A DNA stretch of 64,000 bases from CAZKCI01 sp964584165 (GTDB lineage Bacteria; Auribacterota; Erginobacteria; Erginobacterales; CAZKCI01), in contig CAZOYW010000010.1 of the NCBI GenBank assembly GCA_964584165.1, forward strand, positions 1-64,000, written 5' to 3'. Both the position numbers and the translations under genes were made by a program. A model generated the notes under the pieces. That model had not been told where the DNA came from and did no database searches. It saw nothing but the letters and a program-made list of their open reading frames with translations. Positions 23,962 through 32,195 of this stretch are shown piece after piece (the first letter of the stretch is position 1; every line of letters begins with the position of its first letter).

Positions 23962-25167
23962 ATGACCAAGACCGATGATATCATCGCCGAGTACGGGCGG
24001 TACGTGATGGCCACCTACGGGCGTTTCCCGGCGGTTTTCGTCCGGGGCAAGGGCTCCTGGATCTGGGACGCCGAGGGGAGGCGCTACCTCGATTTCTTCC
24101 CCGGCTGGGGGGTCTCCAACCTCGGCCACTGCCACCCGGCGGTGGTCCGGGCGATCAAGGCCCAGGCCTCCCGCCTGATCCACCTGCCGAACAACTTCTA
24201 CAGCGAGTGGCAGGGGAAGCTCGCCCGGACGATCATCGAGAAAGCCTTCCCGGGGACTTGCTTCTTCTGCAACTCGGGCGCCGAGGCGAACGAGGGGGCG
24301 ATCAAGCTCGCCCGCCGCTTCGGCCATCCCCAGGGCCGCTTCGAGATCGTCACGATGCTCTCCTCCTTTCACGGGCGGACCCTGGCGACGATCACCGCCA
24401 CCGGCCAGCCCAAATATCAGGCCGGCTTCGAGCCCCTGGTCCCGGGTTTCCGCTACGTCCCCTTCAACGACCGGGAGGCCTTGAGCGCCGCGATTACGCC
24501 GAAGACCGCGGCGGTGATGCTGGAGCTGGTCCAAGGGGAGGGCGGGGTCCGCCCGGCGACGCCGGAGTATGCGCGCTTTGTCCGCGACCTCTGCGACCGG
24601 GAGAAGATCCTGATGATCGTGGACGAGGTTCAGACCGGGATGGGGCGGACCGGGGAGTATTTCGCCGTCCAGGCCTACGGCGTCGAGCCCGACGTGATGA
24701 CCCTGGCCAAGTCGCTGGGCGGCGGCGTCCCGATCGGGGCGATGGTCGCCCGCGCCGCCCTGGGGGGCCTTCTTCCCGCCGGCACGCACGCCTCGACCTT
24801 CGGAGGCAACCCCCTGGTCTGCCAGGCCGCCCTGGCCGCCTTCCGGGCGATGGAGGAGGAGGGCGTGCTCGAAAACGCGCGGAGGATGGGGGCGTATCTC
24901 ATGGACCGCCTCCGCGGCTGGAAGGAGGAGATCCCCCTGATCGCCGAGGTGCGGGGGATCGGGATGATGATCGGGATCGAGCTCCAACGGGAAGGGAAGC
25001 CGGTGGTCGAGGAGTGCCTCCGGCGGGGGATGATCGTCAACTGCACGGCCGGCAACGTGTTGCGCCTGATGCCCGCCCTGACGATCGCGGAGAAGGAAGC
25101 GGCCCGCGGACTGAAGATACTGAAAGCCGCGCTGAAATCCGTGGCGAGGAGCCAGAAGGCGGGTTGA
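23962..25167 (+). CDS. argD: acetylornithine aminotransferase
   Basis: PLP-dependent transaminase of class III that makes N-acetylornithine; many also act in lysine synthesis. The 401-residue protein has NSGAEANEGAIKLAR (cofactor phosphate binding), FHGRTLAT, the MIVDEVQTGMGRTGEYF block and TLAKSLGGGVPIGAM with the Schiff-base Lys250. C-terminal VNCTAGNVLRLMPALTI is typical. Because this organism uses DapL, ArgD is not needed for the succinyl branch of lysine synthesis. Confidence 0.95.
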   Translation: MTKTDDIIAEYGRYVMATYGRFPAVFVRGKGSWIWDAEGRRYLDFFPGWGVSNLGHCHPAVVRAIKAQASRLIHLPNNFYSEWQGKLARTIIEKAFPGTCFFCNSGAEANEGAIKLARRFGHPQGRFEIVTMLSSFHGRTLATITATGQPKYQAGFEPLVPGFRYVPFNDREALSAAITPKTAAVMLELVQGEGGVRPATPEYARFVRDLCDREKILMIVDEVQTGMGRTGEYFAVQAYGVEPDVMTLAKSLGGGVPIGAMVARAALGGLLPAGTHASTFGGNPLVCQAALAAFRAMEEEGVLENARRMGAYLMDRLRGWKEEIPLIAEVRGIGMMIGIELQREGKPVVEECLRRGMIVNCTAGNVLRLMPALTIAEKEAARGLKILKAALKSVARSQKAG

Positions 25168-25175
25168 GGGGGACG

Positions 25176-25301
25176 GCTGTCAGGCGTAAGGTGTAAGGTG
25201 TCAGGTGTCAGGTGTAAGGTGTAAGGCAAGCGCTCACAGGATGTAACCTTACGTAACATTGCGTAACCTCACGTAACCTTACGTAACTTTCCGTAACCTC
25301 G
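25176..25301. repeat. GTGTAAGGTGTCAG array followed by GTAACCT array
   Basis: Two different word families sit side by side between argD and argG: gtgtaaggtgtcaggtgtca units (25184-25225) and reverse-type cgtaaccttacgtaac units (25240-25301). Confidence 0.85.
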
Positions 25302-25314
25302 AAGGGGAGAGAGC

Positions 25315-26532
25315 ATGAGCAAAGTCGTTCTCGCGTACTCCGGCGGCCTCGACACCTCGATCATCCTGACCTGGCTCAAGGAGGAGAAGAAGCTGGACGT
25401 GGTCGCCTTCATCGCCGACGTCGGCCAGGGCAAGGAGGTCTCGGAGGCCGCGGCCAAGGCCAGGAAGACCGGAGCGGTCAAGGTCTATGTCGAGGATCTC
25501 CGGGAGGAGTTCGTCCGCGATTTCGTCTTCCCGGCCATCCAGGCCAACGCGATCTACGAGGGGACCTATCTTCTGGGGACCTCGCTGGCCCGCCCCCTGA
25601 TCGCCCGGAAGCAGATCGAGATCGCCCGGAAGGAGAAGGCGGAGTACGTCTCCCACGGGGCGACGGGGAAGGGGAACGACCAGGTCCGCTTCGAGCTCAG
25701 CTACCTCGCCTTGGAGCCCGCGATCCGGATCATCGCCCCCTGGCGGGAGTGGGAGATGAAGTCTCGCAGCGACCTGATCGCCTACGCCCGCGCGCACGGG
25801 ATCGAGGTTCCGGTGACCAAGGAGCGCCCCTACAGCTCCGACCGCAACCTTCTCCACATCTCTTTCGAGGGCGGGATCCTCGAGGACCCCTGGCGGGAGC
25901 CTCCGGAGGACATGTTCGTCCTCTCGGCCGCACCGGAGCGGGCGCCGAACAAGCCGACCTACCTCGAGATCGCCTTCGCCCGGGGGGTCCCGGTGGCGGT
26001 GAACGACCAGAAGCTCTCGCCGGCCTCCCTGCTCGAGGCGCTCAACCGCCTGGGCGGGGAGAACGGGATCGGCCGGGTGGACATGGTGGAGAACCGCTTC
26101 GTGGGGATGAAGTGCCGGGGGGTCTACGAGACGCCGGGGGGGACGATCCTGCACATCGCCCACCGGGCGCTGGAGTCGATCACGCTTGACCGCGAGGTCA
26201 TGCACTTCAAGGACTCCCTGGTCACGAAGATCTCCGAGCTCATCTATTACGGATTCTGGTTCTCCCCGGAGATGGATCTCCTTCGCGGGGCGGTCTCCCG
26301 CACCCAGGAGGACGTGAACGGAGTCGTGCGGGTGAAGCTGTACAAGGGGAACTGCTCCGTGGTGGGGCGAAAGTCCCCGACCTCCCTCTACGCCCCCTCC
26401 TACGCCACCTTCGAGCAGGAGGAGGTCTACCGGCAGAGCGACGCCACCGGCTTCATTCGCTTGAACGCCCTGCGGCTGAAGATCCGCGAGTCCCTGCGCC
26501 GGGAGCGGAGTCGGAAGAAAGCGCGTTCCTAA
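25315..26532 (+). CDS. argG: argininosuccinate synthase
   Basis: Joins citrulline and aspartate using ATP. The 405-residue enzyme starts with the PP-motif VVLAYSGGLDTSIILTWLK, has ADVGQGKE, GATGKGNDQVRFEL, ERPYSSDRNLLHISFEGG and GVYETPGGTILHIAHRALE, all in normal order and length. An AAGGGGAGAGAG precedes the ATG. argF (ornithine carbamoyltransferase), which often precedes argG, is absent here. Confidence 0.97.
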   Translation: MSKVVLAYSGGLDTSIILTWLKEEKKLDVVAFIADVGQGKEVSEAAAKARKTGAVKVYVEDLREEFVRDFVFPAIQANAIYEGTYLLGTSLARPLIARKQIEIARKEKAEYVSHGATGKGNDQVRFELSYLALEPAIRIIAPWREWEMKSRSDLIAYARAHGIEVPVTKERPYSSDRNLLHISFEGGILEDPWREPPEDMFVLSAAPERAPNKPTYLEIAFARGVPVAVNDQKLSPASLLEALNRLGGENGIGRVDMVENRFVGMKCRGVYETPGGTILHIAHRALESITLDREVMHFKDSLVTKISELIYYGFWFSPEMDLLRGAVSRTQEDVNGVVRVKLYKGNCSVVGRKSPTSLYAPSYATFEQEEVYRQSDATGFIRLNALRLKIRESLRRERSRKKARS

Positions 26533-26591
26533 TGTGCTGTCCCAGATTCTTGTCGGCGTATAAATGGTCAAGGTATTTCTGAGACACTACA
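26533..26591. repeat. 59-bp element with imperfect terminal inverted repeats
   Basis: Starts on the base after the argG stop. The ends TGTGCTGTCCCAGA and TCTGAGACACTACA are inverted copies matching at 11 of 14 positions, a layout resembling a tiny transposon remnant or MITE. No target duplication is clear. Confidence 0.35.
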
Positions 26592-26633
26592 CTAGCCGCG
26601 GGCCTTGGGGGTCCGCGAAAGGCGAGATCCGTG

Positions 26634-28067
26634 ATGAAAAAGAAACTCTGGGGAGGAAGGTTCCGCAAGCCGACCGACCCCCGCATCGAGGCCTTCAGTT
26701 CCTCGCTCGCCTTCGACCGCCGGCTTTTCCCCCAGGACATCCGGGTCGGGATCGCCCAGGCCGAGGCCCTGGGGCGGGCCGGCTATCTCACCCGGGGCGA
26801 GAAGTCCGCCCTGGTCCGCGCCCTCAAGGCGATCGGAAGGGAGCTGGCCCAGGGCCGGGTCTCCTTCTCCGGCCACGAGGACGTCCACAGCCTGGTCATC
26901 GACCGCCTGATCCGCAAGGTCGGTCCCCTGGGGAGGAAGCTCCACGCCGGCCGCTCCCGCAACGACCTCGTTCTGACCGATCTCCGCCTCTATCTCAAGG
27001 AGCGGGTCGCCGAGGTCGCCGCCGCCGCCCGCTCCCTCCAGGCGGCCCTCCTCGCCCGGGCCGAGGCGGAGAAGGACGCGGTCATGCCCGGCTACACCCA
27101 TCTCCAGCACGCCCAGCCGGTCCTCTTCGCCCACCACCTCCTTGCCTACGTCGAGATGATCGAGCGCGACCGCTCCCGCCTTTTCGACGCGCTCCGCCGG
27201 CTCGACCTCCTTCCCCTCGGCTCGGCCGCCCTGGCCGGCAGCGGGCTGGGCCTCGACCAGGGGTACCTCGCGCGGCGGCTGGGCTTCGCGGGCGTCGCCG
27301 CGAACTCCCTCGACGCCGTCTCCGACCGGGATTTCGCCGTCGAGATCCTCGCCGCCCTGGCCGTCCTGGGGATGCACCTCTCCCGCCTCTGCGAGGAGAT
27401 CGTCCTCTGGTCCACCTCGGAGTTCGGCTTCATCCGCCTCGACGAGTCCTTCTCCACGGGCTCCTCCTTCCTTCCCCAGAAGATGAACCCCGACCCGGCC
27501 GAGCTGGTCCGCGGGAAGACCGGCCGCCTCTATGGGAACCTGGTCGCCCTCCTCACCGTCCTCAAGGGTCTCCCCCTCTCCTACAATCGCGACCTGCAGG
27601 AGGACAAGGAGCCGCTCTTCGACTCGCTCGACACGGCGCTCGGGGCGCTCCAAGTGATGGCGCCGCTCGTCTCCTCGCTCTCCCTCGACCGGGAGCGGAT
27701 CGCCGGCGCGCTCCGGGGGGATTTCTCCTCCGCCGCCGACCTGGCGGAGTATCTGGTCCGGAAGGGGGTCCCCTTCGGCGAGGCCCACCGCCTGGTCGGC
27801 GCGCTGGTCGCTCGCTGCCTCCGGCGCGGCCGGGACTGGGCGAAGCTGACCCTCGCCGAGCTTAGAGAGTGCTCCCCGGCCTTCGACGCGCGGGCGCTCA
27901 AGTTGCTCTCCCCGTCCGCCTCGGTCCGGGCCAAGCTCAGCCGGGGGTCGACCGCGCCCCGGCTGGTGGCGGGGGAGATCCGGCGGTGGAAAAAGATAAT
28001 CGGGCCGGCATGGATCGGGGCGAGACGCCCCTCCCACAGAATCGCAGAGAAAGCGTCGGGTGTTTAA
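26634..28067 (+). CDS. argH: argininosuccinate lyase
   Basis: Splits argininosuccinate into arginine and fumarate. The 477-residue enzyme has KKKLWGGRFRKPTDP at the start, HAGRSRNDLVLTDLRLYL, GYTHLQHAQPVLFAH (catalytic His) and the fumarase-superfamily signature GSSFLPQKMNPDPAELVRGK with the catalytic serine. ATG 26634 is preferred to the GTG three bases earlier. The last 25 or so residues (after RRWKKIIG) are encoded by a dispersed repeat at 28007-28038 and look like an accidental tail. Confidence 0.95.
   Translation: MKKKLWGGRFRKPTDPRIEAFSSSLAFDRRLFPQDIRVGIAQAEALGRAGYLTRGEKSALVRALKAIGRELAQGRVSFSGHEDVHSLVIDRLIRKVGPLGRKLHAGRSRNDLVLTDLRLYLKERVAEVAAAARSLQAALLARAEAEKDAVMPGYTHLQHAQPVLFAHHLLAYVEMIERDRSRLFDALRRLDLLPLGSAALAGSGLGLDQGYLARRLGFAGVAANSLDAVSDRDFAVEILAALAVLGMHLSRLCEEIVLWSTSEFGFIRLDESFSTGSSFLPQKMNPDPAELVRGKTGRLYGNLVALLTVLKGLPLSYNRDLQEDKEPLFDSLDTALGALQVMAPLVSSLSLDRERIAGALRGDFSSAADLAEYLVRKGVPFGEAHRLVGALVARCLRRGRDWAKLTLAELRECSPAFDARALKLLSPSASVRAKLSRGSTAPRLVAGEIRRWKKIIGPAWIGARRPSHRIAEKASGV
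28007..28038 (+). repeat. dispersed GGCGAGACGCC element inside the argH 3' end
   Basis: A copy of an element of about 32 bases also seen at 13921-13953 and, reversed, at 62050-62082 (shared core ATGGATC...GGsCGAG...CTCCCACA). It contains the small hairpin GGGGCG-AGA-CGCCCC with a three-base loop and is translated as part of ArgH. Confidence 0.75.
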
Positions 28068-28078
28068 AGGACTTATTC

Positions 28079-29398
28079 GTGAAAATTCGTGGAATCAATT
28101 CCCCATCCGGCGTGCCGCTCTTCCCCGACAGCCTCTCCTGGTCCTACCGCTCCGGCCGCCTCTTCTGCGAGGAGGTGGAGGTCAAGGCCATCGCCCAGGA
28201 GTTGGGGACGCCGCTCTACGTCTACAGCCACTCCCATCTCGTCGCCCGCTTCCGGGAGCTCGACGCGGCCTTCTCCGGTCGCCGGCGCCTGATCTGCTAC
28301 TCCATCAAGTCCAATCCCAGCCTGGCGGTCATCCGGGCGCTCGCCTCCCGGGGGGCCGGGGTGGACGTGGTCTCCGGGGGCGAGCTCGCCCTCGCCCGGG
28401 CGGCCGCCGTCCCCCCGGAGCGGATCGTCTTCGCCGGCGTGGGCAAGACCCGCCCCGAGATCCGCGCCGCCCTCGAGGCCGGCATCCTTTTCTTCACGGT
28501 CGAGTCCTTCCCTGAGCTCCACCTGATCAACGACGTCGCCCGAGAGCTGGACCGGATCGCCCCCATCGCCCTTCGGATCACGCCCGGGGTCGACGCCCAC
28601 ACCCACCGCTACGTCACCACCGGGAAGGACGAGAACAAGTTCGGGATCGAACTGACGGCCGCCGTCGAGTTTTACCGCCAGTGCGAGAACCTCCCCCACG
28701 TCCGGGCGGCGGGGATCCAGATGCACCTGGGCTCGCAGATCCTCTCCGTCCGCCCCTACGCGGAGGGGCTCCGGAAGCTTCTCGCCGTCCTCTCCGAGCT
28801 GGAGGGAATGGGGATCCGCCTCGGCTGCCTCGACCTGGGGGGCGGGATGGGGATCTCCTACCGGGGAGAGGCGCCGCCGGCGCCCGCCGACTACGCCGCC
28901 GCGCTCGCCCCCCTGCTCAAGGATTTCCGGGGGACCCTGATCATGGAGCCGGGGCGCTACTTCTCCGGGAACATGGGCTGCCTGGTCTCCCGGGTGGTCT
29001 ATCTTAAGCGGAAGGCGCGCAAGTGCTTCGTCATCCTGGACGCGGGGATGAACGACCTGATCCGCCCCGCCCTCTACGGGGCCTACCACCGGATCCTCCC
29101 CCTGGACGAGGAGGGGAGGCGGGCGATCACGGCCGACGTGGTCGGACCGGTCTGCGAATCAGGCGACTTCTTCGCCCAGCGGCGCCGGATCGGCGAGCCC
29201 CGCCCCGGGGACTTCCTGGCGGTGATGAGCGCGGGGGCCTACGGCTACGCGATGAGCTCGAACTACAACGCCCGTCCCCGCCCGGCCGAGGCGCTGGTCA
29301 AGGGCGGCCGCTGGTGGGTGATCCGGGAGCGGGAAACGCCGGCCGATCTTCTCCGGGGTCAGTCCGTCCCCGATTTCCTGCGCGCGGACAAACGATGA
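28079..29398 (+). CDS. lysA: diaminopimelate decarboxylase
   Basis: Last step of lysine synthesis, PLP-dependent decarboxylation of meso-diaminopimelate. The 439-residue protein has the PLP-lysine block CYSIKSNPSLAVI, ASRGAGVDVVSGGEL, KDENKFGIEL, GIQMHLGSQI, LDLGGGMGISY and the GPVCESGDFFAQ cysteine motif. The GTG at 28079 is the only sensible start and lies inside an ATTCGTG repeat unit; an alternative start is not visible before the conserved region. First gene of a lysA-dapF-dapA-dapB-dapL group, overlapping dapF by four bases. Confidence 0.93.
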   Translation: MKIRGINSPSGVPLFPDSLSWSYRSGRLFCEEVEVKAIAQELGTPLYVYSHSHLVARFRELDAAFSGRRRLICYSIKSNPSLAVIRALASRGAGVDVVSGGELALARAAAVPPERIVFAGVGKTRPEIRAALEAGILFFTVESFPELHLINDVARELDRIAPIALRITPGVDAHTHRYVTTGKDENKFGIELTAAVEFYRQCENLPHVRAAGIQMHLGSQILSVRPYAEGLRKLLAVLSELEGMGIRLGCLDLGGGMGISYRGEAPPAPADYAAALAPLLKDFRGTLIMEPGRYFSGNMGCLVSRVVYLKRKARKCFVILDAGMNDLIRPALYGAYHRILPLDEEGRRAITADVVGPVCESGDFFAQRRRIGEPRPGDFLAVMSAGAYGYAMSSNYNARPRPAEALVKGGRWWVIRERETPADLLRGQSVPDFLRADKR

Positions 29399-30216
29399 AG
29401 ACGATCCCCTTCGTCAAGATGCACGGCCTCGGGAACGACTTCATCCTGATCGACAATCGCTCCGGCCGCCTCCGCCTCCCGCCTGCCGCCGCCCGCTTCC
29501 TCTGCCGCCGCTCGTTCGGCGTCGGGGCCGACGGCGTGATCCTGGCCGGCCGCTCCCGCCGGGCGGACGTCCGGATGACGATCCTCAACGCCGACGGCTC
29601 CCGAGCCGAGATGTGCGGCAACGGGATCCGCTGCCTCGCCCTCTGGGCGCGCGGGGAGAAGATCGGCCGCCCGGGCCACCTTCTCGTGGAGACGGACGCC
29701 GGGGTCAAGACGATCCGGATCGCTTCGAGGGCGGCGACCGTGGACATGGGCGAGCCTTCCTGGGAGGGGAGGGAGATTCCGGTCCGCCGGTCCGGCGAGA
29801 TCGTCGACCTTCCCCGCCGCTTCGGGGCGAACCGCTACCGGATCACCTGCGTTTCGATGGGGAACCCCCACTGCGTCATCTTCGGCGACCCCGCCGCCGC
29901 CCGCCTCGGCGCGGCGATCGAGAACGATCCCTTCTTCCCGAAGCGCACCAACGTCGAGTTCGTTCGGGTGGAGTCCCCCTCCGAGATCGAGGTCGGCGTC
30001 TGGGAGCGGGGGGCGGGGATCACTTACGCCTGCGGGACGGGGGCCTGCGCCGCGGCCGTGGCGGCGGCCCGCCTGGGGAAGACCGGCCGGCGGGTGACCG
30101 TCCGCCTGCCCGGGGGGGCGCTCGGCGTGGCATGGGCAGCCGACAACCGCGTCTACCTGACCGGCCCGGCCGAGTTCGTCTTCTCCGGCGAGGTCGCTCT
30201 CCCCCTCCGCTATTGA
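29395..30216 (+). CDS. dapF: diaminopimelate epimerase
   Basis: Converts LL- to meso-diaminopimelate without cofactor. The 273-residue enzyme carries the two catalytic cysteines in standard motifs: ADGSRAEMCGNGIRC (Cys74) and GAGITYACGTGACAAA (Cys213). FVKMHGLGNDFILID opens the protein. Translation overlaps the end of lysA. It supplies meso-diaminopimelate both to LysA and to peptidoglycan synthesis. Confidence 0.96.
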   Translation: MKTIPFVKMHGLGNDFILIDNRSGRLRLPPAAARFLCRRSFGVGADGVILAGRSRRADVRMTILNADGSRAEMCGNGIRCLALWARGEKIGRPGHLLVETDAGVKTIRIASRAATVDMGEPSWEGREIPVRRSGEIVDLPRRFGANRYRITCVSMGNPHCVIFGDPAAARLGAAIENDPFFPKRTNVEFVRVESPSEIEVGVWERGAGITYACGTGACAAAVAAARLGKTGRRVTVRLPGGALGVAWAADNRVYLTGPAEFVFSGEVALPLRY

Positions 30217-30287
30217 ATAGGAGGGCGGGGGGAGGGGCCACCGTTATCCGATTCGATCCTATTCAATCCTCTGTCGATATTGGTACA

Positions 30288-30306
30288 CTTTCCCCGCCGG
30301 GGAAAG
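30288..30306. repeat. small perfect palindrome upstream of dapA
   Basis: CTTTCCCC (30288-30295) and GGGGAAAG (30299-30306) pair around the loop GCC. It lies just before the AAAGGAGG ribosome binding site of dapA. Confidence 0.75.
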
Positions 30307-30322
30307 CGTAAAGGAGGCCGCC

Positions 30323-31189
30323 ATGTTTCAGGGATCGTTCACCGCCATCGTCACCCCCTTCCGGGGCGAGGCCGTCGACTACGACGCGCTCGCGGAGCTC
30401 GTCGAATTCCAGATCGCGAACGGGACCGACGGGATCGTCCCCTGCGGCACGACCGGAGAGTCGGCCACCCTCTCCCACGAGGAACACGACCAGGTGGTGG
30501 AGTTCGTCGTCCGCCAGGTCAAGGGCAGGATCAAGGTGATCGCCGGCGCCGGCTCCAATTCCTACCGCGAGGCGCTGCGCCTCACGCGCCACGCCCAGGA
30601 GGTGGGGGCGGACGGGGCCCTGGTCATCACCCCCTACTACACCAAGCCGACCCAGCGGGGGATGATCGAGCACTTCACGAAACTCGCCCGGGAAACTGCG
30701 GTCCCCCTCGTCCTCTACAACGTCCCCGGCCGGACCGGGGTCAACCTCGAACCCGCCACCGTCGCCCGCCTCTCCGAGGTCCCCCGGATCGTCGCGATCA
30801 AGGAGGCGAGCGGCTCGGTCGACCAGACGAACATGATCCTCTCCCTCTGCTCGATCGCCGTTCTCTCCGGCGACGACATGCTCACCCTTCCGATCATGTC
30901 CGTGGGAGGGAAGGGGGTCATCTCGGTCATCGCCAACGTCGCCCCCCGGGAGGTCTCGCAGATGGTTCGCGCGGGGCTGGAGGGGCGCTGGGAGGAGGCG
31001 CGGGAGCTCCACTTCCGGCTTTACCAGCTCTTCAAGGCCCTCTTCATCGAGACCAACCCAATCCCGGTCAAGACGGCGCTCTCCCTGATGGGGAAGGTCC
31101 GGGAGGAGTTCCGCCTCCCCCTCTGCCCGCTCGCCCCCGAGAACCGGGAGAAGCTGGTCAAGGTGCTGACAAATTACAAGCTTGTTTAG
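30323..31189 (+). CDS. dapA: 4-hydroxy-tetrahydrodipicolinate synthase
   Basis: Condenses pyruvate with aspartate semialdehyde, the first committed step to diaminopimelate. The 288-residue protein has CGTTGESATLSHEEH, the tyrosine motif LYNVPGRTG (Tyr132) and the Schiff-base lysine in IVAIKEASG (Lys160). A very strong AAAGGAGG lies 9 bases before the ATG. Length and motif spacing are normal. Confidence 0.96.
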   Translation: MFQGSFTAIVTPFRGEAVDYDALAELVEFQIANGTDGIVPCGTTGESATLSHEEHDQVVEFVVRQVKGRIKVIAGAGSNSYREALRLTRHAQEVGADGALVITPYYTKPTQRGMIEHFTKLARETAVPLVLYNVPGRTGVNLEPATVARLSEVPRIVAIKEASGSVDQTNMILSLCSIAVLSGDDMLTLPIMSVGGKGVISVIANVAPREVSQMVRAGLEGRWEEARELHFRLYQLFKALFIETNPIPVKTALSLMGKVREEFRLPLCPLAPENREKLVKVLTNYKLV

Positions 31190-31195
31190 CGGATC

Positions 31196-31271
31196 GTGAT
31201 GGACGATATGGACGGGATGGACAGCGGCGCCCGGTTGGTCCATATCGTCCATTGAGTCCATTTCGTCCAGA
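31196..31271. repeat. ATGGAC / GTCCAT word array between dapA and dapB
   Basis: Forward units (gatggacgatatggacggga) and reverse units (gtccatatcgtccattgagt and following) flank a GC-rich turn, giving a foldback of about 75 bases. Confidence 0.85.
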
Positions 31272-31289
31272 GCCGGAGGGGAGAATCCC

Positions 31290-32099
31290 ATGATCAATCT
31301 GATCGTCTTCGGGGCGGCGGGCCGGATGGGGAAGCGGATCGTCGCCTGCGCCATTTCGGAGAAGGATTTCCGGATCGCGGGAGCGGTGGAGAAGGCGGGC
31401 CACCCCGACCTGGGGCGGGACGCCATGGAGGCGGCGGGCGAGAAGCCCGGCGGCGTCCCGATCACCGCCGACCCGGCCCGAGCGCTTCCGGCCGGCGACG
31501 TGGTCATCGACTTCTCCGCCGGAGACGCCGTCGCCGCCCACGCCGCCCTCTGCGCTCGGGAGAAGAAACCGCTGGTCGTGGGGACGACCGGCCTTACCCC
31601 GGAGGAGACGGGGGCTCTCCGGCGGGCGGCCCAGTCGGTCCCGGTCGTCTTCTCCCCCAATATGTCCGTGGGGGTGAATCTCCTCTTCGACCTCGCCGGG
31701 CGGGTGGCCGCCGCCCTGGGCGAGGAATACGACGTCGAGATCGTCGAGGCCCACCACCGCTTCAAGGCCGACGCGCCGAGCGGAACGGCCAAGAAGCTGG
31801 CCGAAACCGTGGCCGCCGCGCGCGGGGTCGACCTGGCGAAGGCCGGCGTCTACGGGAGGAGCGGCCGGGAAGGCGCCCGGAAGCGGGGGGAGATCGGGGT
31901 CCACGCCGTCCGGGCCGGAGACATCGTGGGCGAGCACACCGTGATCTTCTCCACCCTCGGCGAGCGGGTGGAGCTCTCCCACCGCGCCCACTCCCGCGAC
32001 ACCTTCGCCCGGGGGGCGCTGCGCGCCGCGAGGTTCGTCCTTAAAGCCCGGCCGGGGCTCTACACGATGCGGGATGTCCTCGGCCAGAAAAAACAATAG
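31290..32099 (+). CDS. dapB: 4-hydroxy-tetrahydrodipicolinate reductase
   Basis: NAD(P)H-dependent reductase, second step after DapA. The 269-residue protein starts with the nucleotide-binding block LIVFGAAGRMGKRIV, has VVGTTGLTPEE, VFSPNMSVGVNLLFDL and the catalytic HHRFKADAPSGTAKKLAE motif, then GEIGVHAVRAGDIVGEHTV. All in standard positions. AGCCGGAGGGGAGA precedes the ATG. Confidence 0.96.
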   Translation: MINLIVFGAAGRMGKRIVACAISEKDFRIAGAVEKAGHPDLGRDAMEAAGEKPGGVPITADPARALPAGDVVIDFSAGDAVAAHAALCAREKKPLVVGTTGLTPEETGALRRAAQSVPVVFSPNMSVGVNLLFDLAGRVAAALGEEYDVEIVEAHHRFKADAPSGTAKKLAETVAAARGVDLAKAGVYGRSGREGARKRGEIGVHAVRAGDIVGEHTVIFSTLGERVELSHRAHSRDTFARGALRAARFVLKARPGLYTMRDVLGQKKQ

Positions 32100-32177
32100 C
32101 CGCGGATTGCGCGGATTACGCGGATTAGGATTCGGCTTGCTCGGTTTTATAATCCGCGAAATCCGCGGCTTCAGTTT
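32099..32177. repeat. CGCGGATT word array between dapB and dapL
   Basis: Forward ccgcggattgcgcggattac and reverse ataatccgcgaaatccgcgg halves form a foldback starting at the dapB stop codon. Confidence 0.85.
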
Positions 32178-32195
32178 GCTCAGCCAGAGGAGACC

